Assembly (NCBI GenBank): GCA_025677815.1
Contig: JAIXMP010000015.1
Location: forward strand, 744,001-808,000
Source: Phascolomyces articulosus
Taxonomy: Eukaryota > Mucoromycota > Mucoromycetes > Mucorales > Lichtheimiaceae
Direction: 5' to 3'
Length of the DNA: 64,000 nt
Shown here: one piece after another, positions 12,270 through 24,553 of the stretch
Layout: every line of letters begins with the position of its first letter
Position numbering within the stretch: position 1 is the stretch's first letter
The notes under the pieces: model-generated
What the model was told of the DNA's origin: nothing
The model's database searches: none
Seen by the model: only the letters and a program-made list of their open reading frames with translations
Translations under genes and position numbers: made by a program

Positions 12270-15200
12270 ATGTCTGAATCCACTTCAATGTCATCAATCC
12301 CGGATGAACTTCAACAATCTTGGGATGATCACAATGCTGCCAGAAAAGCATGTTTTGTATGGGGTGAAAAGAATGGAATCACGTTGTACACTTTCAAAAG
12401 CAATATTTCGTGTGGAAAAAAGGACGACAAAAGAAAGATGATTATTGCTTGTAAGCACTATGGTCAACCAGCCAGCAGCAACATTCATGATGACGATCAA
12501 AGCAATGATACACCAAAAATGTTTGTTGCTAAGGATAATGGTGAAATTGCCGATTCTACATTGGACACCAATAAAAACAAACAACGTAGAGGTTATTCTC
12601 AACGTTTTGGATGTCTGTTCCGTATGACACTTAGACCATTGAATAAGCATAGTCAGCAATGGCATGTTGTATCTTTTTACAATGGTGAGCATAATCATGA
12701 ATTAGCTCAAGTGCTATCGTCGTATCCGATGTTACGCCGCCTCAACGTTGATGATGAAGCACTTGTTATCAACATGATTAAGAGTCATGCATCAAACAGC
12801 TCCATTATGTCATTCCTTGCTAGCAAGAATAAAATTGTTGACCCGAAGGATATTACCAATATGCGATAAACGATATTTAACAATGATCCTGATCATACAA
12901 TGTTCCAATTAATTACCAAGCTTAAAGAGAGTGGATACGAGGTTGAGTTTGATTCTAAAAAGGAGGGGGAAATGCAATTCTTGGTTTCCCTTGTTTGGGC
13001 TCATCAATCAGCCATTGATTTGGCATGCAAGTTTCCAGAGGTGGTGGTTTTGGATGCAACATACAAGACAAACAAGCATCGCATGCCTTTCATCAATGTT
13101 GTAGGCACCGGAAACATTGGATATCCAAGTTTGAAAACATTTTGCATTGCAGGAGGATGGGTGTCTTGGGAAACAAATGAAACTTATGCCTGGGCAGTTG
13201 GAAAAATTCAAGATATAGTTTGGCCATCTCACCAATCTGTCTTTCCCAAGGTCTTTGTTACTGATAGTGCAGAGCCGTTGATAAGAGCACTGGATAATTT
13301 TTTTCCTGACTCAAAAAAGTTATTGTGTAAAGTTCACATTCGACGTAACTTTCGAACAAAATTGCAAAAACTTTTCGATGTCAAGGATGATTATGAACAA
13401 CTTGAAAAGGCAGTCAATTTTTTGATGGCTGATAAATATGATGACGAGTATTCCAAAATGTGTGTGGTTCCAGATGAGGAGCTTGAGACTAAAGCATTAG
13501 CCATGTACAATGAAATCGCTCAGAAATCGAAAAAACCGAATGAGGTTAAAAAGTATCTAGAAGAGTGAGTAAACCACATTTATGTTAATTTACGATCTAA
13601 TATTTAATATACAATCAATTAATATTTTTTCTGCATATATAAATAAAACAAATAGAAAACTAGAATTTCGTGAAAAGTGGGTTGGCCGCGATATTGCATA
13701 TGTAGTTCATTTTGGCAACAACAGTACAAACTGGGTTGAAGGTACACACGCTACATTAAAAAAGTCGATCCAGTCATCAAGCAGCAACTTATATTCCGCC
13801 TTTGAACAAATCGATGAACATTACAGGTTGAGAGTATGTATAAATAATCGGATATAGTATGAGATATGTATATGTACCAATATTTTTTCTTGTAATTCAA
13901 AACAGAACTTATCTTGGAAAAGGCAACTGGACAAAGAATCTTTTGATGTTGACCCTCATCTTCTACCAGATTATAAGCTACCCCTTGCTCAATTACAGCG
14001 TAAAATATCAAAATTTGCATTTTATGCAATTTGTGAGGAATTAAAGCATCGCAATATTTTGAAAACAGATAATTGCAGATGTAACATCAAAGCTCATTAC
14101 AATATCCATTGCTGTCATGTTACCCTCTGCTGGGGAAATTCCTTTGAGTTTAATTCCTAGACGTTGGCACCTTTATCCAGAAAAAACCGCCCTACAAGGT
14201 AATTAAATAAAAGTAACTCCTATACTCGATGCTTACATTTTGTTCGGTTATATAGAAGACAAAACTTCAGACAACGAAAGCAACATCCTTGCAGTAACAG
14301 AACGTTACATTGCCCCCACTGTCGAAGATCAGATTAATGTTGAGCTTACTTATATTAATAATTTGGTTTATAAGTACCCACATCAACATAAAACCTTACT
14401 GCAGCGCTTGCAAGCAATCAGTGATGATCTTTTCATAAATGTTAAAGACTTACAACAACCAAAAACCTCCCCAAAGAATGGCCGAGGAAAATATCATCAA
14501 AAAAATAACAAGCGCGATTTAATTGCATTAGAATATCAAGAAAATGCAAGTTAAAAGAAAGCCAAAACTGAATTTGGCCATGAGGCAGCAGAAATATGGT
14601 AATATGTTGTCCATGTAGATATAAAATATTGTTATGAAGCATGAACATGTTCACCTTATTCTTGGCAATTTAAATTTAAATTTTAGGACCGGAAAATGTG
14701 AACCTACTGATAACACCCAGACATATAGCACATCATCTGCCTCTAATCCATCCACACCACCATCCTGTAAAATCCACTTTGTACCTAATTTAAATATAGT
14801 AAAACATAGCTCGATACCTCGCTCCGAAGTTGAAATGGTGTATAACCCAGCTCCAGATGGAAACTGTGGATTCTGAGCATTAGCAGTTGCATTATTTGGT
14901 AATGAGGGAAGATATATTGAAGTAAAAGATGCAATGCTCATCCACTATTTGAAAAATATCGATGGTATTTACAAACGCTACGATCACCGTCGTATTAAAC
15001 AGGTCCTGGATCCAAATAGTAACGAATGGTTTTGTGCCCCTGAATGTGCACAAATTGCTTCTGACACATTCAAAACTCCATTAGCACTTTACAGTTATGA
15101 ATCTAATACTTTTTTTCCTCTTCAAATCGATCTGGCCCATGCAGAAAGTATACACCCAATTGCTCTGCTGCTTATTGTTAATCATTTCATCCTTGTAAAA

Positions 15201-15413
15201 ATCAAACACGATACACATATCCAATGGCCAGCACTTTATTATGAAAGTCGTGGAAGAAAGAAAGAAGTATTAACTGCTGATCCATAGTATCTACTTTTCA
15301 AAGATGTATTTGATCAATCTATTCATATATTCACTGAAATTTCTCTTCCTGACGATGCTGATGTTCATTCCATTTATTCATCTGATTCCGAACCTGTCAA
15401 TTTAACCAAATAG
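12270..15413 (+). pseudogene. MULE transposase fused to an OTU-like cysteine protease domain (broken)
   Basis: The inferred exons are 12270..13564, 13656..13833, 13906..14198, 14256..14598 and 14687..15413. The N-terminal part resembles a FAR1/WRKY-like zinc domain (C...C...HNHEL near 12690). The MULE core follows, with the first catalytic Asp in VVLDATYKTN, the second in VFVTDSAEPL and a Glu in NWVEGTHATLK. The C-terminus has an OTU-type site: PDGNCGF, then the ALAVALFGNE helix, and later NHFILVK supplying the likely His. Breaks are in-frame stops at 12867 (TAA), 14553 (TAA), 14873 (TGA, directly after the OTU Cys motif where Trp is expected) and 15284 (TAG), plus a frameshift near 14118. 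Known: OTU proteins cleave ubiquitin chains. A role in transposition is unknown to me. The copy is dead, but the fused design is clear. Confidence 0.8.
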
Positions 15414-15532
15414 TTCCCTTTCCTTTTTCACATATTATTTTCTTTTTCCTATTGTCTCTTCTCTTTTTATACTCTTTTATTTTTTACCTTTCAGTTTTAT
15501 ATATTGTTTTCTGCAAAAGCATTTTTATCTTC

Positions 15533-15596
15533 AGACCTTCAAAGGGGGTGTGTAATTTTTTTTTTTTTGAGAGGGGGTGTGCAAATAGATGTAGCC
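15533..15596 (-). repeat. MULE right terminal inverted repeat
   Basis: Inverted partner of 11890-11973. It contains a 12-13 nt poly-T matching the poly-A of the left copy. Confidence 0.85.
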
Positions 15597-15722
15597 TAAT
15601 TATACATGACGTGTAAATTTCTGACTTTGAATAAAATTCAAGTTGAAGGTGAGGGGACCCCAACTTATATCCAGGGTGATATAAGTATTTTGATTAATTA
15701 GTAGTATAAATCAGAAAAAAAG

Positions 15723-16368
15723 ACTAGCCTGGGCAAAGAAATATAAGGATTGGACAATTGAAGACTGGAAAAAGGTTGTATGGTCTGATGAAATAAGAGT
15801 TAATTGATTTGGTTCTGATGGTATACTATATGCATGGCATGATCCAAAAGCAAAGATTACAAGGGATCATATAAGATAAACAAGTAAAAATGATGGAGGT
15901 TGCCTAATGGTTTGAAGCTGCTTCTCTTAGTATGGTGTTGGCTATATCTGTAATATTGGTGATGAAAATATGAAAAAGGAGGATTATCTTAACATTTTAC
16001 AAACTGATTTGATAAAATCCTTAAACTACTATAATATAAACACAACTGAAACTACCTTTATACAAGACAATGAACCAAAACATAAGTCAAAAATTGTAAT
16101 GGATTGGCTAAATAACTAAGAATTTAAGACTATAGAATGGCCACCACAGTCACCAGACCTTAATCCAACTGAAAACCTTTGGGATAAACTTAAAAAAATG
16201 GTCCATACAAACTATACAACACATACTTCTAACAAAGATAAACTCTTTGATAGAATAGGGGAATGTTAGTATAGCATTTTAGATGAAGTATGCTAAAAAT
16301 ATATTGAGTCTATGCCTAGAAGAGTTCAAGCTATTATAAAAGCTAATGCATTATGGACTAACTATTAG
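15723..16368 (+). pseudogene. Tc1/mariner transposase relic (DD34E)
   Basis: A single broken frame covers the C-terminal two-thirds of a Tc1-type transposase: a VVWSDE block (first Asp), then DNEPKHKSK and WPPQSPDLNPTENLWD. The spacing between the second Asp and the Glu is 34 residues, the Tc1 DD34E signature. At least seven in-frame TAA/TAG/TGA codons interrupt it. The DNA-binding N-terminus and left terminal repeat are missing, so this is a 5'-truncated fossil. It ends about 230 bp before the terminal repeat at 16594. Confidence 0.88.
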
Positions 16369-16414
16369 ATTTCTTAATAATATATATATAATAAAATATT
16401 TTAAATACTGCCTC

Positions 16415-16614
16415 AAAAAAGTGTTCCAATGCCTCTTCAATTTATTATGTTAATAACTCTGCCATATTTTAACCAATCATCTCGTAACACCATATATAGT
16501 AAGAAAACATATTAAAGTAATATATATTTAAATTTAAAAGGAAATGGATTACTGTAGCATATGTAATAATAAAAAAAGTACTAAAGTACTAATCATTGGA
16601 ACACTTTTTTAACC
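16415..16614. repeat. Tc1 right-end inverted repeat pair
   Basis: AAAAAAGTGTTCCAATG at 16415-16431 is the inverse of CATTGGAACACTTTTTT at 16594-16610. The outer copy is probably the terminal repeat of the Tc1 relic and the inner one a subterminal copy. Confidence 0.55.
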
Positions 16615-16629
16615 TAGTGTAGATGTTTC

Positions 16630-18006
16630 TAAATAGCACTGCCATGTCATAGCACTATCATGCAATAGGGTTGAAGCATAAGTTACTCTTTTAGAATTGG
16701 AGAGTTTAGCATAGTCACTATATTTATCAACTGTGTATAACTATGCTTCTACTACTGATAACAAATAAATACTATAGAAAAGGTTAGGTTGGACAGGCTT
16801 GATTTTATTTTTTGATAGATGAGAGTTTTCACAAAGATATTTTATTTTGTTTTGTTTTTGTAGTATAGATAAGAAATAAGTAGAGTAATGACCAGTAAAA
16901 AGAGATGAAAGAAGTCTTGTGAGAATCAATGTAGATTTATTATATAATAATAAAGATGATAATTATTTCTAGTTTTACAAGTACAGTATTTATATGTTTT
17001 CTTATCTATGCTACTTAATAGTTGATTATAGTAGTTTGTTATTATTAGAGTTTGTTTAGAATGTTAATATGATATAAGTATTTATAGAGAGAATGTTAAA
17101 GTATATTCATTATAAAGATATATTAGTAAGAATATTAGGTATGATGATGAGTATCATATAAAATAAGAATATGGTATCATGTCATATTATTCTTTATAAG
17201 ATAAAGAATGTAATGACTTTAAAATGTAAAATAGGGAGCAACTGATCATTAGTGATTTTAGTATTATTATATGAGAAGAAGTATAGATATATTAAAATAT
17301 CTCAGTTGTTCTTGGAGTTATTAAAGCATTGCTTATATTGTTGATCACATTTATGCTTCTTAGATTACTGGTTAAGTCATCATAGACAAAAATCCTTATA
17401 CTACACCATTAGTATATTCTTGAAGGACTTGTATTTGTAGTTCAGAAAATTAAGTATACAATTCTTCTAGAATAATCAGCTAAGGTACTTGTATATAAAA
17501 CAGATTTTTTGCATTTTTAGGTAATTGTTAATATGCAATTTCTTAGACCACAAATTGTTGTTATTGTTCAGGAGTAAATAGATCATTCATTTTTATCTTT
17601 CACTACCAAATGTCATATTTTTATAAGTTAAAACTATGAAGATAAAACTACATAGAGAGAACTATAAAGAGAGAATATAACTATATAGATAATAACTATA
17701 CAGGTAAGGAACCACACAGAATAACTATAAAGAAATAGAACTATGAAGGTATATATGAGATAATAAGATAGATAGAAGATATCCTCTATTATAATAAAAG
17801 GATCCAGTATTTATATCTTTTCTAAACTACTGCAGATAATGATAATAATATAATAAAGGTAATGGTAATGACTGACTAATGATAACAATGAGGCTATAGA
17901 TGATGATAATAATATAATCATAAAAGGAAACGGGAGCTGTGACTATTAATATAAAGATATGCTGCAGTTGCAACAAAGCATAAAGAAGTATAATGTGGCT
18001 GCAGTA
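16630..18006 (-). mobile_element. Older Ty3-type retrotransposon relic in reverse orientation
   Basis: Read on the minus strand, an LTR-like sequence (about 18006 to 17605) with a TATAAATA box near 17808 ends in ATGACA. It is followed by TTGGTAGTGAAAGA, the same primer-binding-site context found after the intact 5' LTR at 18396. A decayed gag-like frame follows downstream on that strand to about 17330, with nearly every stop at a position where Gln would fit. Beyond that the sequence is too decayed to read. It is a diverged relative of the Ty3 element that lies beside it in the opposite orientation. Confidence 0.6.
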
Positions 18007-18395
18007 TGTTGTAGCCAAGATTCCTTAGTGTAACGTCTTCCTTTTTGTATACTTCTTGCACAGTTATTAGTCTAAAAATAACCATCGTCATTATTTCCAT
18101 TTTGAATACTTCTTGCGATGCTTAGCAACCTCTGCTTGGCATCATCGTCATCATCATAATTATTGTTATCATTAGTATCATCGCTAGTGCCAAGACACTT
18201 AGCATTATTCTATTATTATCATGATCCATTACATCATATATATCATATCTTTAGTAGTTTAGAAAACATATAAATATCCCCATGGTCTTTATTAAATAAA
18301 CATCATCCATCCGTTACTCTTTATTTTATATTTATTTGTTATTAATTGCTATTTGTATTGTTGGCTTAGACTTCCGTCAAAATATATACATGACA
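18007..18395 (+). repeat. Ty3 5' LTR
   Basis: 389 bp, beginning TGTTG and ending ATGACA. It contains CATATAAATATCC near 18267 as a likely TATA box and ATTAAATAAA near 18291 as a likely poly(A) signal. By eye it differs from the 3' LTR at about 12 positions, all transitions. Confidence 0.92.
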
Positions 18396-18420
18396 ATTGG
18401 TAGTGAAAGAAAAAAATTCT

Positions 18421-19488
18421 ATGCCAAGAAAATACCTACCTGAACAAAATATGAACGTACCTGATTTTAAAAACTATCGAACAAACAACGATCCACTGAC
18501 TGAATCAGAAGAGGAACAAGAAAATTTTACAACAATAGAAGAATTACCATTCGAGGATCCAGTATTAAAAATGTCAGCGGAAAACAAGTTGATTATGGAA
18601 GCACTAACCAAGTTGTTGGAAAAGCAGGATTCCAGTCCCACCTTCCATGCTCGTATACGTGAACCTGACACGTACTATGGTGGTCGTGGGTTAGATGCTG
18701 CAACTGGCTGGGTACGATCAGTAGAACGATATTTAGAAATGGCAAATTTGGATGATCACAAATGGGTGGATTATGCAGCTATATTGCTACATGATAAGGC
18801 TGATACCTGGTGGCGCCAACAGGAATTAATTGGGGATTGTGACGAATGGTCAGTATTCAAGACACGATTTTTAGCAAACTTTAGTCCTCCGAATCGACTC
18901 CAATTGGCTCGTGATCGGTTAGCATCCTTGGTTCAAACAAGTACAGTAGCAAGCTTTGTGTCACAATTTTAGGCAGCTTGGGCATCAGTTCCTTCTATGA
19001 TGGATGAAGAAGCCATGGATCGTTTTCAATGTGGTTTATCCCCAAATATCTGCCTACTGGTGATGATCTGTTTCCCTACTTCCACTGATGAAGCTATGCG
19101 TTTGGCATTGGCGGTTGAAGCAGCCCAGCTTCATAGTCAATCCATTTTGCATGAACAGCCAGGTTATGCATTACACACCCAACAAGTACCTCCACAGTTA
19201 ACTCCAGAATATTTGCGTTCCTCTGGTGTTGCACCAATGGATCTGGATGCCATCCACTCAAGAGGACCTCGACAATGGCGCTCGTCAGGTCGCAGAAACT
19301 ACAATGGTCGACAGCAAGGCAATCCTTGGGGCTCCAATGATCATAACAAGGAATGTTATAATTGTGGTGGTATAGGCCACATTGCTCGATCCTGTCCTTC
19401 TCCTCCTGGTCATACACATTTTAATTGGTCCTTTAATCCAAGTCGTTCTAGCAGCCGCCAAGGCAACCAACAATATCGATCCAACTAG
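18421..19488 (+). pseudogene. Ty3 gag with CCHC zinc knuckle, interrupted
   Basis: The frame starts MPRKYLPEQN and carries a capsid-like region around VRSVERYLEMANL and DKADTWWRQQ. It ends with the nucleocapsid knuckle CYNCGGIGHIARSC. An in-frame TAG at 18970-18972 (after SQF) splits it. Gag would package the element's RNA. Confidence 0.88.
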
Positions 19489-22400
19489 GGAAACGACCAA
19501 GCGCGTCAGAATTAAAGGGAGTTCTGTCGCGCTCCACTCCATCCCCTAAGTCATCCCTTAATGTGGCCAAGTCTCTTCCTTCCGATATTCTAGAAACTGA
19601 TTTAATTGATTTATCTGAAAATAATGATCAAGAATCCAAGGTGTTATAACAGACATTAGAAGAAGATAAAAATTATTTTAATTCCTTACTTTCAATAAAA
19701 GAATCTGATTTACCCCTGTATTTAATGTCTTGCAATGGTTGTCCTGCTAAAGTGTTAATTGACTCTGGTGCTTCTGGTTCATATGTTGCTTCCAAATTTG
19801 CTACTAGATTACTGACACGTTTGATTACAAATCAAGAAGTAGAAACTGCTGGTAGACATATCCTGACTATTAACAAACAAGTTACACTGCCACTAGATGC
19901 ACAAGGTTACAAGCACACTATAGATGCATATATTCCTGATACTAAATTTGATCTGATCCTTGGACATAACTGGCTCAAGACAGTTCAACCAATACCCAAT
20001 TAGGATCTAGATACATAGCGTATTAGTATGGATCATAATGATTTCATTATTCGTCCTACTTATAAACATGAAGTTCCAGACATTACTTATCTACTATCCC
20101 ATCGACAAATCTACTAGCTTGAACGTCATAATCACATCGACGAAATGTTTCTATGTTATGTTCGTCCAAATGACACTGCTCAAAATAACGTTACAATCCA
20201 AGATCTAGCTACCTCACTAATTGAAGAGTTTGATGATGTATTCCAAGATGCCCTTCTAGGATTACCTCCAGACTGTGGTGTTGAGCATGTGATTGACACT
20301 GGCGATGCCGATCTAATCTCTCATCCACCTTACAAGATGAGCCCTTTGGAATTAGCTGAATTATGCAAACAGATCAACGAATTGCTAGAATTATGCCTGA
20401 TCCGCCCAAGTTCATCACCATGGGGTGCTCCAGTTTTGTTTGTACATAAAAAGGATGGTTCCATGAGAATGTGCATTGACTACTGTGCTATTAACCAGGT
20501 AACAAAATGTATGTCGCATCCACTCCCTCGTATTGATGAATGCCTAGAGCAACGTTATGGTGCCAAATACTATTCAAGCATCGATTTAAAAAGTGGTTAT
20601 CATCAAATACGTATCCGAAAAGAAGACATTCCGAAAACTATGTTCAATACTCGCTATAGATCATATGAGTGGGTTGTACTTCCTTTTGGATTAATGAACG
20701 TACCCCCAGTGTTCCAGAAGACTATGAATTCTGTGCTTGGTGACTGTGTGGACAAGTTTGCCATAGTATACCTTGATGATATACTGATTTACAGCAAGAC
20801 CAAGGAAGATCACTATCATCATTTACGGTGTGTACTGGAACGACTGCGTGAAGCAAAGCTTGTAGCCAATTTGAAAAAGTATGATTTGTTCAAGACAGAA
20901 CTAGAATTCGTTGGTTTTCAGGTTTCCGCGCGTGGTATTTTACCATCAAAGAAAAAGGTACAAGCTATTCAAGACTGGCCAATCCCAACAAATGTTCAAG
21001 AGGTTCGCCAATTTGTTAGATTGGCATCACATTACCGGCGATTCATAAAAGGGTTTGCTTCTTTGGCTGTACCACTGACTGACTTAACAAAAGGAATAGG
21101 AGCGAAGAAAAGAGCAATTGTTTGGACAAAAAATTGTCAAGTGGCTTTTGATAATCTTAAAGATCGCATGACTGCTGCCCCTATCTTGGTGCCACCTAAT
21201 CTAGATGCTCTATATATTATTGAAACTGATGCTAGTGATTTTGCTGTGGGTGCTGTTCTCTTATAAAAAAACGATGATGATGGTCACCTACACCCTTTGG
21301 CATTTGAATCAAAAAAACTTTCGGTTGTGGAAAGAGGATATCCTGCCCAAGAAAGGGAGCTCTTAGTGATTCTACATGCATTACGAACCTGGCGCTGCTT
21401 CATTGATGGCCGTCGTTACACAGTTTATTCTGATCATCATCCATTGAAGTACTTTTGTACCAAAACCAAGCCCACTCCAAGACTGACCTGCTGGATCACT
21501 GAAATTGAACTATATGATCCTGATATCCAATATAAACCAGGTTGTGACAATTATGTTCCTGATTTATTATCAAGAAGGGATGGTCCAAATTGCATGACCT
21601 CAGAAACATCACTTGAACCTGATTATCTATATGCGGTCAAGGCTATTCAGGAATCCAATTGGCCTAAATTTTATACCTTCGAAGAAGAAAAATGGCCTGC
21701 CACATATAAAGATCTTTTACTCAAACATAAGGATAAATTTGTCATCCATGATAGTTAAGTCTTTCGAATTGTTAAAATCAGAAACCAAATTCAAGAAGCT
21801 TAGTATGTGCTGTTCACTCGTCATGCTGACTTAGTTCAAGATTTTCATAAATCCATTGGCCATGCTGGTAATCTTACTGTTTTTGAATTAATGCGTAAAT
21901 GTTGGTGGTGGCCTGATATGCATGCTGATATTCAGGGTTGGTTAGCTGCATGCCCACAGTGCCAACTTGCTGCTAATGCTGATCATAACCATCATCATGC
22001 CTCAATGAAACCATTGGACGTTCCTCCCGTTTTTTCACAATGGCATCTCGACTTTGTTGGAGAACTACCTACTACTATTTCCGGTAACCATTGGCTTCTT
22101 GTTGCTATTGACTATGCCACTAATTGGACGATTACCTGTGCAATTCCAGATGCCACTGGTGAAGCTATTGCAAACTTTATCTACCAGGAAATTGTACTAC
22201 CTTTTGGCTGTCCTGCTGAAATCCTAATGGATCATGGTACTAATTTTATGTCTAAGGTGCTAAATCTTTATTTGGGACGCCTCAAGGTTAATCATTTGTT
22301 GACAAGTGCATTTCATCCAAGAACCAATTCGAAAGTGGAGCGTACCAATGGTATTTTAAAACAGATGTTACGTAAATATGCTCATGGACAGATCCACCAT

Positions 22401-22990
22401 TGGGATCAGTTTGTAGAACCTGCCGTTTTTGCTTGTCGTGTCCGCAAACATCGAACAACTGGTTACAGCCCCTATTTTTTAGTTTATGGTGTCGACCCTA
22501 AATTACCTGGTGATATTCTACCTCCTTTTATTAAAATTAATGATAAAGAAATTACTGATTCTGTCGTGGTCCAAGGCCGTGTCCCTGAGGTCCGAAAATT
22601 ATGGGAAGTTGTGCTTTAGCACAATGACAGTTACAAGATAATGCTCAAAAGGATAAAGCCAAGTGGGATTCTATTCTTCGGCCCCAAAAATTTTCTATTG
22701 GTGATCATGTCTTGATGAGGCATGAGAATAAGCTCAGTTTGGAATATAATTGGAAGGGTCCATTTAAAATTATTGCCATAAACCAAGAAACAGATATTTA
22801 TCAAGTCCAAGATTTAAATGGTCAAACTTACCGTTCTTGGGTCCATACTGATCGTTTATGACCTATCCATGTCAATTCCAATGTTTTATCAGACCCTTGG
22901 TATGATCCTACTGCTGCTCGTGCTTCTGAACATCGCCATTTGGATGCTGCTGGTCAACTTTCCTTAATGTTCGAGGATGAACATCATTCT
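19489..22990 (+). pseudogene. Ty3 pol polyprotein (protease, RT, RNase H, integrase), multiply interrupted
   Basis: Domains in order: aspartic protease (VLIDSGASGSYV, about 19755-19790); RT (20370-20960) with SSIDLKSGYHQI and the catalytic YLDD; RNase H (ETDASDFAVGAVL, TVYSDHHPL); integrase with an HHCC finger (RHADLVQDFHKSIGHAG, CPQC) and the DDE core (WHLDFVGELP, MDHGTNF, SKVERTNG); then a GPF-type C-terminal module (YNWKGPFKII). In-frame stops lie at 19648, 20000, 20015, 20115, 21264, 21756, about 21800, 22617 and about 22859, most of them TAA/TAG where Gln fits. There is also a frame change near 22620. This copy cannot encode a working polyprotein. Confidence 0.9.
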
Positions 22991-23003
22991 AGGAAGGGGA
23001 TAT

Positions 23004-23392
23004 TGTCATAGCCAAGATTCCTTAGTGTAACGTCTTCCTTTTTGTATACTTCTTGCGCGGTTATTAGTCTAAAAATAACCATCGTCATTATTTCTATTTT
23101 GAATACTTCTTGCGATGCTTAGCAACCTCTGCTTGGCATCATCGTCATCATCATAATTATTGTTATCATTAGTATCATCGCTAGTGCCAAGACACTTAGC
23201 ATTATTCTATTATTATCATGATCCATTACATCATATATATCATATCTTTAGTAGTTTAGAAAACATATAAATATCCCTATGGTCTTTATTAAATAAACAT
23301 CATCCATCCATTACTCTTTACTTTATATTTATTTGTTATTAATTGCTATTTGTATTGTTAGCTTGGACTTCCGTCAAAATATATACACAACA
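23004..23392 (+). repeat. Ty3 3' LTR
   Basis: 389 bp, beginning TGTCA and ending ACAACA, equal in length to the 5' LTR. At two dinucleotides one LTR has TG and the other CA, as expected from independent decay of an ancestral CG. Confidence 0.92.
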
Positions 23393-23768
23393 ATACTTCT
23401 TGCGATTATTTTATTTAAAAATAATCATCATCAATATTTCCTTTTTCAATACTTCTCATGAGCCATAGCAATTGTTGCTTAGCACTTAATGTCATATTAT
23501 TATTGTCATAATTAATGTGTAGCATTGATTATTATTACATCATTATATTGTTATCATCATCATTATCATATCTGTAGCAGTTTAGAAAAAATATAAATAC
23601 TGGATCATTTTATTAAATAAAGTGATATCATATATCTATCCTAATTTCTTATTATTACCTTTGTAGTATTATTCTTCATGGTCAGATTCTCCTTCATAGT
23701 TATATTATTTCTGTGTGGTCCTTACTGTAAATTGATCTTTGTGGTTTCTATCTATAAAAAATATGACA
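23393..23768 (+). repeat. Diverged LTR relic, 5'-truncated
   Basis: Starts directly after the 3' LTR with ATACTTCTTGCG, matching the LTR from about its 43rd base, then runs colinear but diverged. It has TATAAATACTGG and AAATAAAG and ends at AAAAATATGACA. It is probably an older solo LTR of the same superfamily into which the Ty3 element inserted. Confidence 0.6.
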
Positions 23769-23771
23769 GTT

Positions 23772-24069
23772 GTGTCATAACCATTGATTGGCTATTTTTA
23801 ATACTGATCATATCATTTTTATTACTGCATATATAGTGCATTCGAGATATAGCATGCTTAGCATTATTATACTTTACTTCTATTACATCATCTGCAGCCG
23901 TTATCATTAGTATTATTAGTCATATTATTATCCCAAACTTTATTATCATCATCATCATTATTATGTGCAGTAGTTTTAGAAAAGATATAAATACCACCAA
24001 CCAAATATCAGGGCTACTATTGTATCCAACATACAATGGCTTCACAATAAATAATAATTCTTCATTATT
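23772..24069 (+). repeat. Second diverged LTR relic, cut by the DIRS element
   Basis: Begins TGTGTCATAACC and includes a TATAAATACCACC box near 23987 and an AATAAATAATAA signal near 24047. It stops at the DIRS left end. Confidence 0.45.
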
Positions 24070-24100
24070 ATTGTTCATTCAGTCTATAGGACTGGATGAA

Positions 24101-24261
24101 CCTGAACTAACAAGTACTGTGATCAAATTCCTTTCTTTATTGCTGAAATATATGAGAAACATTACAAATAAAAATGAATAAATAAAATAAAATAAAATGG
24201 AACTATCTATTTTTTTTTTGCTATAAATAAAGCTAAAATCCCATATCAAACAACTTGATCA
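24101..24261 (+). repeat. DIRS left inverted terminal repeat
   Basis: About 160 bp, from CCTGAACTAACAAG to ACAACTTGATCA. It matches the reverse complement of 28368-28533 almost base for base. The outer 30 bp (24073-24103) can also fold into a hairpin (GTTCATTCAGTC / GACTGGATGAAC). Confidence 0.9.
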
Positions 24262-24300
24262 TGTTGAGTGAAGCCCTGATGTGGGAGGGAGGGACCCTTG

Positions 24301-24412
24301 TTAGTTCAGGTTCATCCAGTCCTTCGGACTGAATGAACAATTGTCTATTGCTAAAGCTCCAGATAATTGTGGGAGTCCAATGGACTTCCTGAACCTGAAC
24401 TAATAAGTGCTG
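24301..24412. repeat. DIRS internal complementary region
   Basis: The first 40 bp are the inverse of the left outer end (24071-24110, about 37/40 by eye). The next ~63 bp are the inverse of the right outer end (28525-28588). The fusion point is GAACAA/TTGTCT. In the established DIRS model this region templates circle closure during replication. Confidence 0.85.
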
Positions 24413-24553
24413 ACTCCAGAGAAACTGCTGGAACCTAACAAGAATGAGGAACTTATGACCAAGGGAGCTTAAATAAACTAGAAGCAAGACAAGAATAATT
24501 TTTTTTTGAAACAGAAATATAAGGAAGCAAGAGGATGGTCCATAAAAGAAAAA

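Larger units (their letters stand above)
11890..15596 (+). mobile_element. Mutator-like (MULE) DNA transposon with terminal inverted repeats
   Basis: Left and right ends are inverted copies of one GGCTAC(G/A)TCTATTTGCACACC... sequence that also contains CTCTCAAAAA, an ATTACACACC block and GAAGGTC. The left copy (11890-11973) has one extra CACACCCCCTCTCA unit relative to the right copy (15533-15596). Between them lies a transposase gene reading left to right. The outermost boundary is uncertain because the adjacent 9 bp on each side do not match, so no clear target-site duplication survives. Confidence 0.85.
18007..23392 (+). mobile_element. Ty3/gypsy LTR retrotransposon, full-length but inactivated
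   Basis: Two direct LTRs of 389 bp each flank gag, protease, reverse transcriptase, RNase H and integrase in Ty3/gypsy order. A primer-binding site (TTGGTAGTGAAAG) follows the 5' LTR and a purine tract (AGGAAGGGGA, 22991-23000) precedes the 3' LTR. No matching 5-bp target duplication is visible. Older related LTR pieces lie on both sides. Confidence 0.93.
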
